DNA of 64,000 bases from Amygdalobacter indicium (GCF_029101545.1 NZ_CP118866.1:930001-994000); one strand, 5' to 3'; shown: positions 17,741-27,432, counted from the first letter of the stretch. Translations and numbers: made by a program. Notes: a model not told the origin generated them from the letters alone.

Positions 17741-19387
17741 TCAGTTTTTCTGTTCCAGCGCTTGTAATAATTGCTCATATAAATCGGCAATTTTATGCGG
17801 ATCGGATTCATAAGTACAGTTATTCGTAAAGGCCTGATCCAACAGTTTACGAAACACAAACGGATCTTTCAGTTCCAGTAATTGGAACAAAGCTACATCT
17901 TCCACACCCCGCCTTTGCGCCTCTAAACGCATACTGATATTAACTTCATTTACAGTCGGATAAACAATAAAAGCGTCTCCACAAGGAAAATTAGTCCCAA
18001 TACCGGTATGATTAGGACAACTTGTAGCTTGAAAAGGATCCATATTATCCGGGAACTGATTTAAGCCCCAATGTAAAAAGCCGCTCAAATGATTTTTGGC
18101 ACAACCCCAAAATAGTAAACGATTTCTAATTAAGGGCGAATCCAAAAAACGGTTCAACCAGTAACCTTCCGGACCGCAACAAACATATACCCAGACTTTT
18201 TCACCTAAACTGATTAATTGATCAAATTCCTTTTTTTGTCGTTCATAACCGACAGTTCCCGGGACCCAAATATCAATACCGCCGCGAAAAGCAGCCGAAT
18301 CAACCGCTTCAATAATTTCTACTCCGGGCAAATACTTGCGCAAAATAGAGGCTGCTAAATAATATTGGCGTCTACGCGCCTGCAAACAGTTTTCATCCCG
18401 ATAATGAATATCCGGTTCATCGTGAATATGAAAGAAAATATTCTCCGTCCAACCGTGTTTATGCAAATAAGCTGCTAAAGCTTGAACAAATCGTACTGTA
18501 AATTTATAGCCTTCCAAGCTGTCAAAATTTAAATTTTCAGCTAAAGCACACTTAAAATCAGCTGTATACATATCGGGCAACTTATTCGGCAAATTACCGC
18601 GATCTAAAAGAACACCCATTTCTAAATTGACCAAACCGCGTTGCAAAAAGACTTTGATGCGTTCAGTTAAATGCTCAAAATTAAAAAGACACTTTTCCCG
18701 ATCAACTACACATTGCTCATCGAACTGCAAATAAAATGTATTTTGATGCAAACGGCGCATAACTCGGGCATATTTATCTAAAATCGCCAAATAAGCTTGA
18801 GTGTTTTGTTCTACCTTATGCATGCGGACAATCGCCTTTTCAGAAAACCAGTTAGTAAAATTGAACGTATTTTCAGGCACTGTAACGTTATAAACTCGCA
18901 CCTCCAAATGAAGTTCATAATGCAAATTTTCAGCTTCTGCTACTAATTTCAGCGGATAAGTACCGGCTGTAAGGCCATTTTCAACTTTAAGACAAATGTA
19001 TACCGCCGCCCTGCCGTCTGCACAAGCGATTCTGCCGTCAGGACTTTTAAGTAAGCAATCATAAACCTTAAAAGGAGCCAAACGGGTAGCATAATCCGGC
19101 TTTTTTTCAAGTTTGTCGGTTAAAACCATTGCTCCGCCCTGCTTTTCCCCGTCTCCCGTATTGTATTCAACCGGAATTGCCCGCATTTGATAATATTCCA
19201 CGGTAAAATCGGCGCTTGCAACCCGGAATTGCACGAATTTTTCAGCAGAAGGCAGAATAATTTGCAGCGAAGAATAGTTATTCAAAGCCATGGCTAAATG
19301 CATTTCAGTCGGTAAAGGTCCGAGTTTACTGTCCGGATAAAGAAATACATCAGCAGCACTTACTAAACCTATATTATTTTTTTCCAT
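17741..19387 (-). CDS. GH123/DUF4091-type glycoside hydrolase
   Basis: 548-residue cytoplasmic protein with no signal peptide. An N-terminal beta-sandwich (about 1-165) is followed by a TIM-barrel region with HIHDEPD near residue 320; the adjacent Asp-Glu pair corresponds to the catalytic pair of GH123 N-acetyl-beta-galactosaminidases, which use substrate-assisted catalysis. The C-terminal GFLHWGLNQFPD... segment is typical of DUF4091. It is the last gene of the sugar cluster, 31 bases after the GH31 gene. Release of a terminal GalNAc or a related sugar from an imported glycan is inference. Confidence 0.75.
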   Translation of the reverse strand: MEKNNIGLVSAADVFLYPDSKLGPLPTEMHLAMALNNYSSLQIILPSAEKFVQFRVASADFTVEYYQMRAIPVEYNTGDGEKQGGAMVLTDKLEKKPDYATRLAPFKVYDCLLKSPDGRIACADGRAAVYICLKVENGLTAGTYPLKLVAEAENLHYELHLEVRVYNVTVPENTFNFTNWFSEKAIVRMHKVEQNTQAYLAILDKYARVMRRLHQNTFYLQFDEQCVVDREKCLFNFEHLTERIKVFLQRGLVNLEMGVLLDRGNLPNKLPDMYTADFKCALAENLNFDSLEGYKFTVRFVQALAAYLHKHGWTENIFFHIHDEPDIHYRDENCLQARRRQYYLAASILRKYLPGVEIIEAVDSAAFRGGIDIWVPGTVGYERQKKEFDQLISLGEKVWVYVCCGPEGYWLNRFLDSPLIRNRLLFWGCAKNHLSGFLHWGLNQFPDNMDPFQATSCPNHTGIGTNFPCGDAFIVYPTVNEVNISMRLEAQRRGVEDVALFQLLELKDPFVFRKLLDQAFTNNCTYESDPHKIADLYEQLLQALEQKN

Positions 19388-19417
19388 AATTTTTCTCGCA
19401 ATTTCAACTCTAAAATT

Positions 19418-20923
19418 TCAACTTTGATAAGACAATCTTTCCAGAATACATAGATGACGATAATCAGCCGGCAAAACAATATTTTGACAGCCTTCATACA
19501 CAGTTGCATCATAACGCCATTTACCGGGAGGTAATGTTAAGCGAATTTCTTTCTGATTCGGCTTATCCGTCGGGGCAATCAAATACTTATCGCCCAACAT
19601 AAAATAATTTGTGACTTTACCTAATCCGGCATTGGGAAAAACATACTCCAGCAACCTTAAAACAGGTTCTTTCGTCACTCTTGCTCGAGCAATAAGTTGT
19701 GCCAGATAAGGCCACAATTCACGCCTTTGATCTAATAATTCAAGGACTGAACGGTTAGTCTCCGTCCCCAAAATTTCTGCCGGCAAAAGTGAAAATTGTA
19801 CATTAGGAAATAATATGGCGATTTGACAATGCGCTAAAAACAAGGCGCGATCATGTTTGATGCCGGACTGTAAATCTTTAATTTCGCCGCCACCGATCAT
19901 ATCTGCCGCTATAAAAGGATGTCCGCCCAAACCTAAGGCTAAAGCCGCCGGTACCAGAGACTGTACCCCGTTTTCCCCGAAACTGTGACGTTTATCTGCC
20001 AAACGCTCAAACAAGTTCAATCCGGCGCCGTTAAACTCCGCCCTAAGCTCGTTGTAATTGTAACTTGAGGCGAATTCCGCCCATAAGTAACTTTGCTTAT
20101 CCGGTTCATGTTCCGCTAAATAGTACATACTATCACCGCCGTCGAACTTAAAGCCGTCAACACCCAGCGCCTGTAAGCGCTCCAATTTTGTTCTTAAATA
20201 TTCAATTGCTTCACGCTTACGCAAATCCAAGCAGGCTGAACTTTCATTCCACCATTGCAAAGAATAAATTTCGGAGTTTCGCCGTAACAATAAATCTTTT
20301 TGCAGGCAATCAGCATATGCAGTCGTATTAAAGCTGACATACGGACAAAGCCAAAGCATCACTTTAAAGCCTAAAGCATGTAATTGCTGCAGCAATAATT
20401 CCGGTTGGGGAAATTTTTTCCGGTCAAATTGCCAACTGCCATATGTATCACACCATTTGTCATCAATAATAATTGTTCCCTCGGGTAAACCGGAAGCAAT
20501 AATTTTTCGAGCATAATCAAGGACTTTTTCAGCGGTTACCTCAAAAGGTGCATACATCCATGTATTATAAATCGGATATTCGAACAAATAATCGGCAACT
20601 GTTATGGGAGCGGCAGCAAAAAAATTTTTTACTGCATATAAATAGGCTCCGCGTAAATCTTTTTGCCCGCTGACAAACTTTAAATCAGCATCATCGCCGG
20701 CTGTTACTTCAATCTCGCCGCAATGGAAACGAATTCTGAAGCCTGCGGCAGCATAAATCAGACGTCCTTTACTGCTAAGCAGTAAAGGCTGCATCTGATT
20801 CGGTGTAGGATTATTTTCTAAAGTAAGTACGCAATCACTTTCCTCAGTATAAGGCATTTGTAAGCCGTAAGAACTGACAGCCGGGTACCATAATTCTTCC
20901 GGCAAGAATTCAATATTATGCAT
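19418..20923 (-). CDS. GH31 family alpha-glycosidase
   Basis: 501 residues, no signal peptide, so it acts inside the cell. The catalytic nucleophile lies in GVDGFKFDGGDS near residue 258, and the acid/base aspartate is probably in FIAADMIGGG near 340. The MLWLCPYVSFNTTAY and IIDDKWCDTYGSW segments are the substrate-pocket strands of GH31. It is shorter than classical GH31 enzymes (650-800). An AAAGGATAAG ribosome binding site precedes the ATG. It lies between the ABC permeases and the GH123-like gene, implying that it trims the transported oligosaccharide. Confidence 0.85.
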   Translation of the reverse strand: MHNIEFLPEELWYPAVSSYGLQMPYTEESDCVLTLENNPTPNQMQPLLLSSKGRLIYAAAGFRIRFHCGEIEVTAGDDADLKFVSGQKDLRGAYLYAVKNFFAAAPITVADYLFEYPIYNTWMYAPFEVTAEKVLDYARKIIASGLPEGTIIIDDKWCDTYGSWQFDRKKFPQPELLLQQLHALGFKVMLWLCPYVSFNTTAYADCLQKDLLLRRNSEIYSLQWWNESSACLDLRKREAIEYLRTKLERLQALGVDGFKFDGGDSMYYLAEHEPDKQSYLWAEFASSYNYNELRAEFNGAGLNLFERLADKRHSFGENGVQSLVPAALALGLGGHPFIAADMIGGGEIKDLQSGIKHDRALFLAHCQIAILFPNVQFSLLPAEILGTETNRSVLELLDQRRELWPYLAQLIARARVTKEPVLRLLEYVFPNAGLGKVTNYFMLGDKYLIAPTDKPNQKEIRLTLPPGKWRYDATVYEGCQNIVLPADYRHLCILERLSYQS

Positions 20924-20985
20924 AACTTATCCTTTCAATTGCAAGTATAATTAGCCCCAACCAACTGTAAGAACTGTATCACAAT

Positions 20986-21819
20986 TTAACCCTTAACCGA
21001 CCCTTGAGTAACTCCGTTTATAATCAGGCGTTGCATCAATATATAGATAATAGTCAATGGTAAAATACCTAATATCAGCATCGGGAACAAACTTGCCCAA
21101 TCTGTAGAAAATTGTCCGACATTACGATACACTTCCTGCAGAATAACATCTTTGGAACGTGAATGTAAAAACAAGGAAGGATTCAAATAGTCGTTCCAAG
21201 TTCCAAGCATAACAATAATACTGACAGTAGCAATAATAGGTTTCAGGAGCGGTATAACAATTCTGAACAGAACGGCATATACACCGCAACCGTCAATACG
21301 CGCAGCTTCTTCAATCTCTTTGGGAATAGCGGCAACGATAAATGACTTTATTAAAAAAATTGAGCTTATAGTACTGGAAGCAGCTCCAATCAAAATAACC
21401 GAAAAAAGATTATTAACCAAGCCTAAAGCACTTATCATCCGATACAAACCCGACAATCCCATCTGTACCGGTATCATCATACCTATCAGGAAAAACAAAT
21501 AAATACCGTTGTTAAATTTACTTTCACGTCTGGCCAACGTATAGGCTGCAAAAACACTGACTGTAACATTGATTAAAACAGTCATAACAGCAATAAATAC
21601 AGTATTGAACAAAGCCCGAGGAAATTGCATCTTATAAAAGGCTTTAACATAGCCGGCAAAACTGAAAGATGTCGGTAAAGCTAAAGGATGCGCTGCAACC
21701 TCCGCTCCGGTCTTGAACGTTGAAACTACCAAGTAATATACCGGTATCATCCATAAAACAATCAAAATAAACAGAAATACAAAAATAATCCTGTTGACAA
21801 ATTTCTCGCGTTTCATCAT
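20986..21819 (-). CDS. Carbohydrate ABC transporter permease, MalG type
   Basis: Inner permease subunit with six membrane helices. The EAA loop, contact site for the ATPase, reads EIEEAARIDGCGVYAVLFRIVIPLLKP. The frame opens at 21837, but AGAGAGGTG lies just before the tandem ATGs at 21819 and 21816, so 21819 is chosen; this overlaps the stop of the MalF-type gene in an ATGATGA arrangement. No ATPase gene is in this cluster; as in other Firmicutes a shared MsmK/UgpC-like ATPase elsewhere may energise it. Confidence 0.88.
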   Translation of the reverse strand: MMKREKFVNRIIFVFLFILIVLWMIPVYYLVVSTFKTGAEVAAHPLALPTSFSFAGYVKAFYKMQFPRALFNTVFIAVMTVLINVTVSVFAAYTLARRESKFNNGIYLFFLIGMMIPVQMGLSGLYRMISALGLVNNLFSVILIGAASSTISSIFLIKSFIVAAIPKEIEEAARIDGCGVYAVLFRIVIPLLKPIIATVSIIVMLGTWNDYLNPSLFLHSRSKDVILQEVYRNVGQFSTDWASLFPMLILGILPLTIIYILMQRLIINGVTQGSVKG

Positions 21820-22715
21820 GACACCTCTCTTTCCCACTTTTTAAGCAGGCCTAACAATATTAAGGTAAACAGCATGACAATCAAGAAGAAAACGACACCG
21901 AAAGCCGCTGCCAGACTATAATTACCATCGTTAAAACCGAATTGAATCATAGCACTGATAATTGTTTGAGTAGAATATCCCGGACCGCCTCCGGTCATAG
22001 CATGCACAATATCAAATACCTTTAATCCGCCAATCAAAGAACTGATAGTAACAACCGTAACTCCGGGATACAGCAAAGGTAATGTAATACGACGGAATAT
22101 TTGCAGAGAATCGGCACCGTCTATTTTGGCAGCTTCTATCATATCTTCCGGAATAGTTTGCAAATTAGCTAAATAAATTACAACTGCCCAACCGACCCAC
22201 TGCCAAACTTGCGTAAAAATAATAGACGCAAAACCGTTCTTGCTGCTGAGAAAACCTATGGGATTCAAGCCGATTTTTAATAATAGTTGATTTATTAATC
22301 CTGTATCACTCGGGCCTAAAATCACTTGCCACAAAAATCCCATTACTAAAGGCGAAAACATAGCCGGCAAAAAGAAAGCGGCGCGGAAAAAATTTGACCC
22401 TTTAATTTTACGATTCAACAACACTGCTAAAGGAATAGCGATCAACGACTGAAAAAAAGTCATAAAAAAGGCGTACTTAATAGAATTTAATAAAGCCAAT
22501 CTTAATTCAGCCATTTTCAGAACCGTTAAATAATTTCTAAAACCGACTATCACATAATCAATAACATGGAAGCGATTATAATTGGTAATACTGAAATAAA
22601 AAGTACTGAAAAAAGGCACTACTACAAATAACACATAGAGTATCAAAGCCGGTAACAGCAAAGCTTCAATCAGCAATTTTTCTTTGAAAGTCCGCGAGAA
22701 TAATTTCTTATGCAT
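21816..22715 (-). CDS. Carbohydrate ABC transporter permease, MalF type
   Basis: 299 residues with six membrane helices. The EAA motif reads EDMIEAAKIDGADSLQIFRRITLPLLYPG near residue 200. The ATG at 22715 has an AGAGGAAG ribosome binding site. It overlaps the downstream MalG-type gene by 4 bases. A hairpin terminator separates it from the binding-protein gene upstream, which likely lowers permease relative to binding-protein expression. Confidence 0.88.
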   Translation of the reverse strand: MHKKLFSRTFKEKLLIEALLLPALILYVLFVVVPFFSTFYFSITNYNRFHVIDYVIVGFRNYLTVLKMAELRLALLNSIKYAFFMTFFQSLIAIPLAVLLNRKIKGSNFFRAAFFLPAMFSPLVMGFLWQVILGPSDTGLINQLLLKIGLNPIGFLSSKNGFASIIFTQVWQWVGWAVVIYLANLQTIPEDMIEAAKIDGADSLQIFRRITLPLLYPGVTVVTISSLIGGLKVFDIVHAMTGGGPGYSTQTIISAMIQFGFNDGNYSLAAAFGVVFFLIVMLFTLILLGLLKKWEREVS

Positions 22716-22733
22716 CTTACTTCCTCTTTATTC

Positions 22734-22760
22734 AAAAAAGAAGGTATTATCTACCTTCTT
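22734..22760 (-). terminator. Intra-operon terminator between binding protein and permeases
   Basis: A perfect 9-bp stem AAGAAGGTA/TACCTTCTT (22738-22746 and 22752-22760) is followed on the minus strand by a T run. It is partly symmetric and could act in either direction, but only minus-strand genes are near. Partial read-through would give an excess of binding protein. Confidence 0.7.
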
Positions 22761-22812
22761 TTCTAAAATTAATTAATGAATTAAAGTTAAATGTTCAATT
22801 CGGACCGAAAGA

Positions 22813-24126
22813 CTACTTCTTTTGTGCCATAATCTCTTCAACTTTTTGATCCATTTGTTTCATGACATCGGCAACACTGCCGTTACCTTGAACAACTTCC
22901 TGTAAGCCTTTACCCAACACTTCGTTGTAATCAGCTTTCCAAACAAACCACGGGCAGTAAACGCTACCTTTGTTCAAAACTTCTTTAACACCGCTGAACT
23001 CTTCAGGCAACTTAATATTTGCGCCTTCCAGGAACGAACCGCTACCCGGTGAACCGGCGCATAAAGCTTGCTGGCCTTCAGGTGTAGCCATCAATTCAAG
23101 GACTTTCAACGCGGCTTCTTTATGCTTGGAGTTAGCATTAACACCGTAAGTTACACCCGGACCGCCAATCAAGTATTCATTACCTGCTTTTGTGCCGACA
23201 AAAGGCATCATATCAAATTTCAAATTGGGATTAGCTTCTTTGATGGCCTTAACTGACCAAGGACCTGACTCCCACATAGCCGCTTTACCTTGAGCAAATT
23301 GTTTCAAAGCCGTATCATAATCAACTTGCAACATCTCCGGCACAATATAACCGCCTTTGATATACTTATCTGCCCAAATTTTAACGATTTTTTCCAATTC
23401 GGAACCGCTGAATTTAGCTTTGCCTTCACGAATTTGTACGTCAAAGTCACGGCCGGCGTCAGTTTGTAAGTAATCTACGGTTGCTAAACCTAACGGGCTT
23501 TTAGCCAAAGGTTCCCAAGACTTGTTACCCCAAGCTTGCGGTACAACACCTGCAGCTTTGAGTTTTTTATGTACTTCCATCATTTCATCAAATGTCTTCG
23601 GAATAGCTATACCATGTTTCTTGAAAATTTCTTTGTTATAAAAGATGCCTTCAAACCATGAAATACCCGGTACACCGTAAACTTTTCCCTGATAAGAAAT
23701 AGCATTAAGAGCTGCTTTGGAATATTTTTTTATGAAAGGTTTATCAGTCAAATCCAGCAAATAACCGGCACGGATATGTTCCGTCAATTCGCCGGAAGGC
23801 ATAATATCAGGGCCTTCTCCGGCTTGTAATTGAGTTGCCAGTGTTCCCTTAAATTGATCAACTGAGACAAAGTTAAATTCAATTTCGATATTAGGCAATT
23901 TTTCTTTAGCCAGTTTCAAGAAATCTGCTACTGTCTCTTCCTTGTTCCAGTACATCATCCGTAACTTAACTTTTTCGGAACTGCCGGTTTTAGACTCTGT
24001 TTTGCCTGCAGCTGTCTGTTTGTTATCAACTTTCTTAGAATTGGAATCAGTTGACTTTTGGGGACCTGCACAACCGACGAGCATCGCAGTTGCCAGTATT
24101 ATTCCTGCTAATTTCTGCATTTTCAT
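22813..24126 (-). CDS. Sugar-binding lipoprotein of an ABC transporter
   Basis: Extracellular solute-binding protein, family 1. The start is the ATG at 24126, because the ATG at 24141 overlaps the GGAGG ribosome binding site itself. The signal peptide ends in the lipobox LVGC, so the mature protein is anchored through Cys19. A Ser/Lys/Thr-rich linker (about residues 20-50) precedes the binding domain. Tryptophan- and glycine-rich stretches (GVPGISWFEGIFYNKE, AMWESGPW, GGPGVTYGV) are typical of oligosaccharide binders. It is the first gene of the transporter operon. Confidence 0.88.
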   Translation of the reverse strand: MKMQKLAGIILATAMLVGCAGPQKSTDSNSKKVDNKQTAAGKTESKTGSSEKVKLRMMYWNKEETVADFLKLAKEKLPNIEIEFNFVSVDQFKGTLATQLQAGEGPDIMPSGELTEHIRAGYLLDLTDKPFIKKYSKAALNAISYQGKVYGVPGISWFEGIFYNKEIFKKHGIAIPKTFDEMMEVHKKLKAAGVVPQAWGNKSWEPLAKSPLGLATVDYLQTDAGRDFDVQIREGKAKFSGSELEKIVKIWADKYIKGGYIVPEMLQVDYDTALKQFAQGKAAMWESGPWSVKAIKEANPNLKFDMMPFVGTKAGNEYLIGGPGVTYGVNANSKHKEAALKVLELMATPEGQQALCAGSPGSGSFLEGANIKLPEEFSGVKEVLNKGSVYCPWFVWKADYNEVLGKGLQEVVQGNGSVADVMKQMDQKVEEIMAQKK

Positions 24127-24256
24127 AAAGAATACCTCCATGTATGACTTATTCTATCATAAATATTATGCAAAATAAACACCTTAACCGCTGATTTCAA
24201 TTCAAAGTTTGTGCAATTTGTATAATACAGTCTTATTTCTTATTCATCTTTTATTT

Positions 24257-25606
24257 TTATGAAAATTGCAATTCATTTATAGCAAAATGTTTCCATTGCA
24301 AATTAGCCGCTAAAACCTTAACCCTAACATGTTTGCTCCTAATTTTATGAGCAAACTTAAATTCCAGGCATTCAGTTTCGCCGTCATTTTTCAACCAATT
24401 AAACCCCTTAATTTGACCGATTTCTTTCCACATTCCGGTAGCAGCATCAAAATATTCTATCTGTAAATCTTTTACTCCCTGTCCTTGACCGTAACGAGTA
24501 TATAATTTCATCTTTTCCAACGTTTGCGTTTGCTTGAAATCTGCATAAATAGTTGCAGGAAATTCAGGATTATCCGCACTTTGCAAAGTAGTAGCAAAAT
24601 TATTATCATTCAAATGTCCCGGTTGATGATACCAATTCCAAGTAAAATCTCCGCCGAAAATAGCACTAAAGCTCGGAACTTTTTGAGCTGAAATTTCAGC
24701 CGATTTTTCCTCTGCTAGATCAGCCGCAACCATCTCATCTGTTTTGTAGACTCTAAAATAATCAATATCAAAGCTCTTGGGATACGGCTGTTTTTCATCT
24801 ACCGCTCCCTGCCAGGAAAATAATCCGCCCCAAGATTGATATATTCCCAACAACGTATACATCTTATAATCGGGTGATTGCTTGGAACTGCGTACCTTTT
24901 TTCCGTCAAAATACCAATTCATACCATTTTTAGTCCACTCGAAACCGTAAATATGGTAATCTCTGCTGACATCCGTATTAACCCAATAATTAAGGCTTTG
25001 TTTTTTTATCACAGTATCATACCACGGATGAATGGTAACCCAAACTTTGCTTTTAGCCGGATGAATATCTTTTCCCAAAATTTCAAAAATATCAACTTCT
25101 GCCGATTTATCATATTGCCTCTGATCACCAATCATCCACCAGGCACTATGTATACCTCCGCCGCTTTGAGCTTTGGCTCTTAATTCAAAGTAACCGTATT
25201 TGGTTGCATAATTGTCCACAGCCGGGAAATGATTGCTTATAGGAAGAGAGCTATCCCAAATATGTAAGCCGTCTTTCATCCCGGTTTGAATACTGCTTAT
25301 TTGTTGTTTGGTGCCCGGACGCCAGCCCGGCTGATTTTGATCAATCAACAATTTAATGTGTCCATCTGCAATTATATAATTTGCCTTTACTAAATTTAAT
25401 TGTGACCAATGAGGCAAATAAATATCACTGAATAATGATTGATCTAATTGATTCTCATTAAATTCAGCTTGCTTAACTAAATGCCATTTTTCAGCACCTT
25501 CCGGCAAAAAAGGATGTTCTTCTGTCGCCGAAATATTTCCGGCCCAAGAAAATAAAATGATACCTGTCAACAATAATCCTGCTAATTCAGCTCCGATACT
25601 TTTCAT
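24257..25606 (-). CDS. Secreted GH16 glycanase with C-terminal discoidin-like domain
   Basis: 449 residues. A signal peptide (about 1-27, ending ...NISATEE) exports it. The GH16 catalytic motif ExDxxE is present as EVDIFE near residue 165, within a concanavalin-like jellyroll (about 35-290). The C-terminal 130 residues resemble an F5/8 type C (discoidin) carbohydrate-binding module. GH16 enzymes cleave beta-1,3/1,4-glucans or galactans; the exact substrate cannot be told. It lies upstream of the sugar ABC operon, on the same strand, and probably produces oligosaccharides for it. Confidence 0.85.
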   Translation of the reverse strand: MKSIGAELAGLLLTGIILFSWAGNISATEEHPFLPEGAEKWHLVKQAEFNENQLDQSLFSDIYLPHWSQLNLVKANYIIADGHIKLLIDQNQPGWRPGTKQQISSIQTGMKDGLHIWDSSLPISNHFPAVDNYATKYGYFELRAKAQSGGGIHSAWWMIGDQRQYDKSAEVDIFEILGKDIHPAKSKVWVTIHPWYDTVIKKQSLNYWVNTDVSRDYHIYGFEWTKNGMNWYFDGKKVRSSKQSPDYKMYTLLGIYQSWGGLFSWQGAVDEKQPYPKSFDIDYFRVYKTDEMVAADLAEEKSAEISAQKVPSFSAIFGGDFTWNWYHQPGHLNDNNFATTLQSADNPEFPATIYADFKQTQTLEKMKLYTRYGQGQGVKDLQIEYFDAATGMWKEIGQIKGFNWLKNDGETECLEFKFAHKIRSKHVRVKVLAANLQWKHFAINELQFS

Positions 25607-25734
25607 GAAATCTACCTTTTACACAAATTTATAAGTAAAAAGTAGCATGATTTGCAGCGTATTGTCAATAAAAATTATAGAACGTGCTCTTACCGCGTTC
25701 TGCCTCCACCTTTGCCGGCCCCCTACACCTCGCT

Positions 25735-26148
25735 TCAAAGTATAAGCAAAAACGTGCCGGCAATTATTAAAGCACAGGCTAATAATGATTTGCCGCTGAA
25801 TGGCTCGTGCAAAAAAAGGAAAGCTAAAATCAAAGTAATAACAATGCTCAACTTATCTATCGGCACAACTTTCGCTGCTTCTCCCATTTGCAAAGCCCGA
25901 TAATAACATAACCATGAGGCGCCTGTAGCTAAGCCGGAAAGAATAAGAAATAACCAACTTTTAGTGCTTATTGCCTGTATTCCGCTCTGTGCTCCGGTAA
26001 TAAAAACCATCACCCAAGCCATAATCAATACCACAATTGTCCTAATTGCCGTCGCCAAATTAGAATTAACACCGTTAATACCGACTTTGGCCAAAATAGC
26101 CGTTAACGCAGCGAAGATTGCTGATAATAAGGCAAATATAAACCACAT
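25735..26148 (-). CDS. EamA-family transporter, single repeat
   Basis: 137 residues with five predicted membrane helices and one EamA repeat. Full DMT-superfamily exporters have two repeats (about 290 residues); single-repeat forms work as dimers. The C-terminal motif PIDKLSIVITLILAFLFLHEPFSGKSLLACALIIAGTFLLI is characteristic. The substrate is unknown. It starts 10 bases after the CPBP gene ends, so the two are likely co-transcribed. Confidence 0.82.
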   Translation of the reverse strand: MWFIFALLSAIFAALTAILAKVGINGVNSNLATAIRTIVVLIMAWVMVFITGAQSGIQAISTKSWLFLILSGLATGASWLCYYRALQMGEAAKVVPIDKLSIVITLILAFLFLHEPFSGKSLLACALIIAGTFLLIL

Positions 26149-26157
26149 AAATTCAGC

Positions 26158-26970
26158 TTAAGCCGTCCTTCCGGTTAAATATTCCTTGTCCGCTTGCCGA
26201 AGTGTCCTTAATGAATAAATCCCTGTTATTAAAAAAATCAGATAGATAGCGATGCCGATTGCGCTTAAGCCCTGATCAAAGATCGGTACCATCGCAATAG
26301 CGTTATTTGTCATGTGAACTAAGATCGAGGCCTTGATTGACCGGGTTTTATAATATACATATGCCAGAACCAGCCCTATAAAAAAAGTGTTTGCTGTTTG
26401 TACGATATTAAAATGATAATAGGCGAAGACGATGGCCGTTAAAATTATGCACGACTTTGCCGAAACGTACTTCGTCAATTTCTCAAATAGAAAACCTCTA
26501 AATAAAAGTTCCTCAACTATAGGAGCACCTATGATTGTGACAAAAAGGACCACGGCTTGACCCCAAATCGTATCTGCCGCCAGTACTTTCTCTAACGAAT
26601 CGATAGCGTCCATTACCACTTCACTGCCTTTGAAAGCTGCAACAATACAATTAGTGAAGAGCAAGCCGAAGCCGGCAACCCCAACTCCTATTCCGCTGAT
26701 AAGCAAAGGATTTTTGATCTTTTCGTCTTTTATAAACGGCTCCGCGCTTTTCCTGTTTTTTATGTTTATATAAATGTATAATATTACAAATTTAACTATC
26801 TGAGCTGCCAACAAACCGTAAACTGTATCTTTGATATCTGCTAAATCCCCTTTTAATTTCACTATTAAAATCACAGTTCCGGCTCCTGCTGCAGCATCTA
26901 TAACTACATTTATAAATAAAAAAGCCACTATTAGAAGGAAGGACTTAAATCTTCTTTTGAATTTTTCCAT
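26158..26970 (-). CDS. CPBP-family intramembrane glutamic endopeptidase
   Basis: 270 residues, about eight membrane helices. The CPBP (Abi) motif 1 is EELLFRGFLFE near residue 152 and motif 2 is YYHFNI; the third asparagine/histidine motif is HMTNNA near 240. The family includes CAAX-prenyl protease relatives and bacteriocin self-immunity proteins. No bacteriocin gene is nearby. A GGTGGAG site precedes the ATG. It lies on the chromosomal side of the guaA island. Confidence 0.82.
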   Translation of the reverse strand: MEKFKRRFKSFLLIVAFLFINVVIDAAAGAGTVILIVKLKGDLADIKDTVYGLLAAQIVKFVILYIYINIKNRKSAEPFIKDEKIKNPLLISGIGVGVAGFGLLFTNCIVAAFKGSEVVMDAIDSLEKVLAADTIWGQAVVLFVTIIGAPIVEELLFRGFLFEKLTKYVSAKSCIILTAIVFAYYHFNIVQTANTFFIGLVLAYVYYKTRSIKASILVHMTNNAIAMVPIFDQGLSAIGIAIYLIFLITGIYSLRTLRQADKEYLTGRTA

Positions 26971-27184
26971 AGCTCCACCGTTATTCCAAGTCTCTATAAT
27001 TATTCTTAAGATGCGTAAAACTTCTACGCCGAGAAGTTTTATTTTCTCTCAATGGTTACAATAGCATATTTTTTTCTATTTTTGCTTGTTCTTATCCTCG
27101 ATTTTATGATTTTTTAATTTTTAGTATAAAAATAGTATCAAAAAGATACCACGGTAATGATAACCTCTGTATTAGTTCAAGGCA

Positions 27185-27214
27185 TAAAAAGACCGCAGCT
27201 TGAAACTACGGTCT
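27185..27214 (-). terminator. Intrinsic terminator, probably the original guaA terminator
   Basis: The stem AGACCG.AG/CT.CGGTCT (27190-27198 and 27206-27214, one mismatch) is followed on the minus strand by five T residues. It lies about 107 bases downstream, in minus orientation, of the displaced guaA 3' end at 27321 and has no nearby minus-strand gene of its own, so it most likely ended the guaA transcript before the island was inserted. Confidence 0.65.
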
Positions 27215-27320
27215 AGTTTTCATCCAATCATAAACTCGGTTACAGTTTCTAACGCCTTATAACCGTCCAATTTATAAAAGTTATTAATTTTTGGAGTAAA
27301 TCCCCCACGCCGGGAAGTGT

Positions 27321-27333
27321 TATTCCCACTCAA
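27321..27333. other. Distal attachment site of the guaA island (displaced guaA 3' end)
   Basis: The 13-base segment matches the 3' end of guaA (34161-34173) at 12 of 13 positions. Read on the minus strand, it gives the codons for V-E-W-E followed by a stop, the same ending as intact GuaA (I-E-W-E). This is the footprint of site-specific integration into the guaA 3' end, a known hotspot for islands. The pairing is seen in the sequence; the mechanism is inferred. Confidence 0.7.
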
Positions 27334-27432
27334 CATGTTCATTGATATTGTTTTGTATAAATGGCATAAAATCAAGTTTTTTATTGTCGGATTTAGCCTT
27401 ATTATCCAATTTATTTCTGTTTCTCCGATTTT

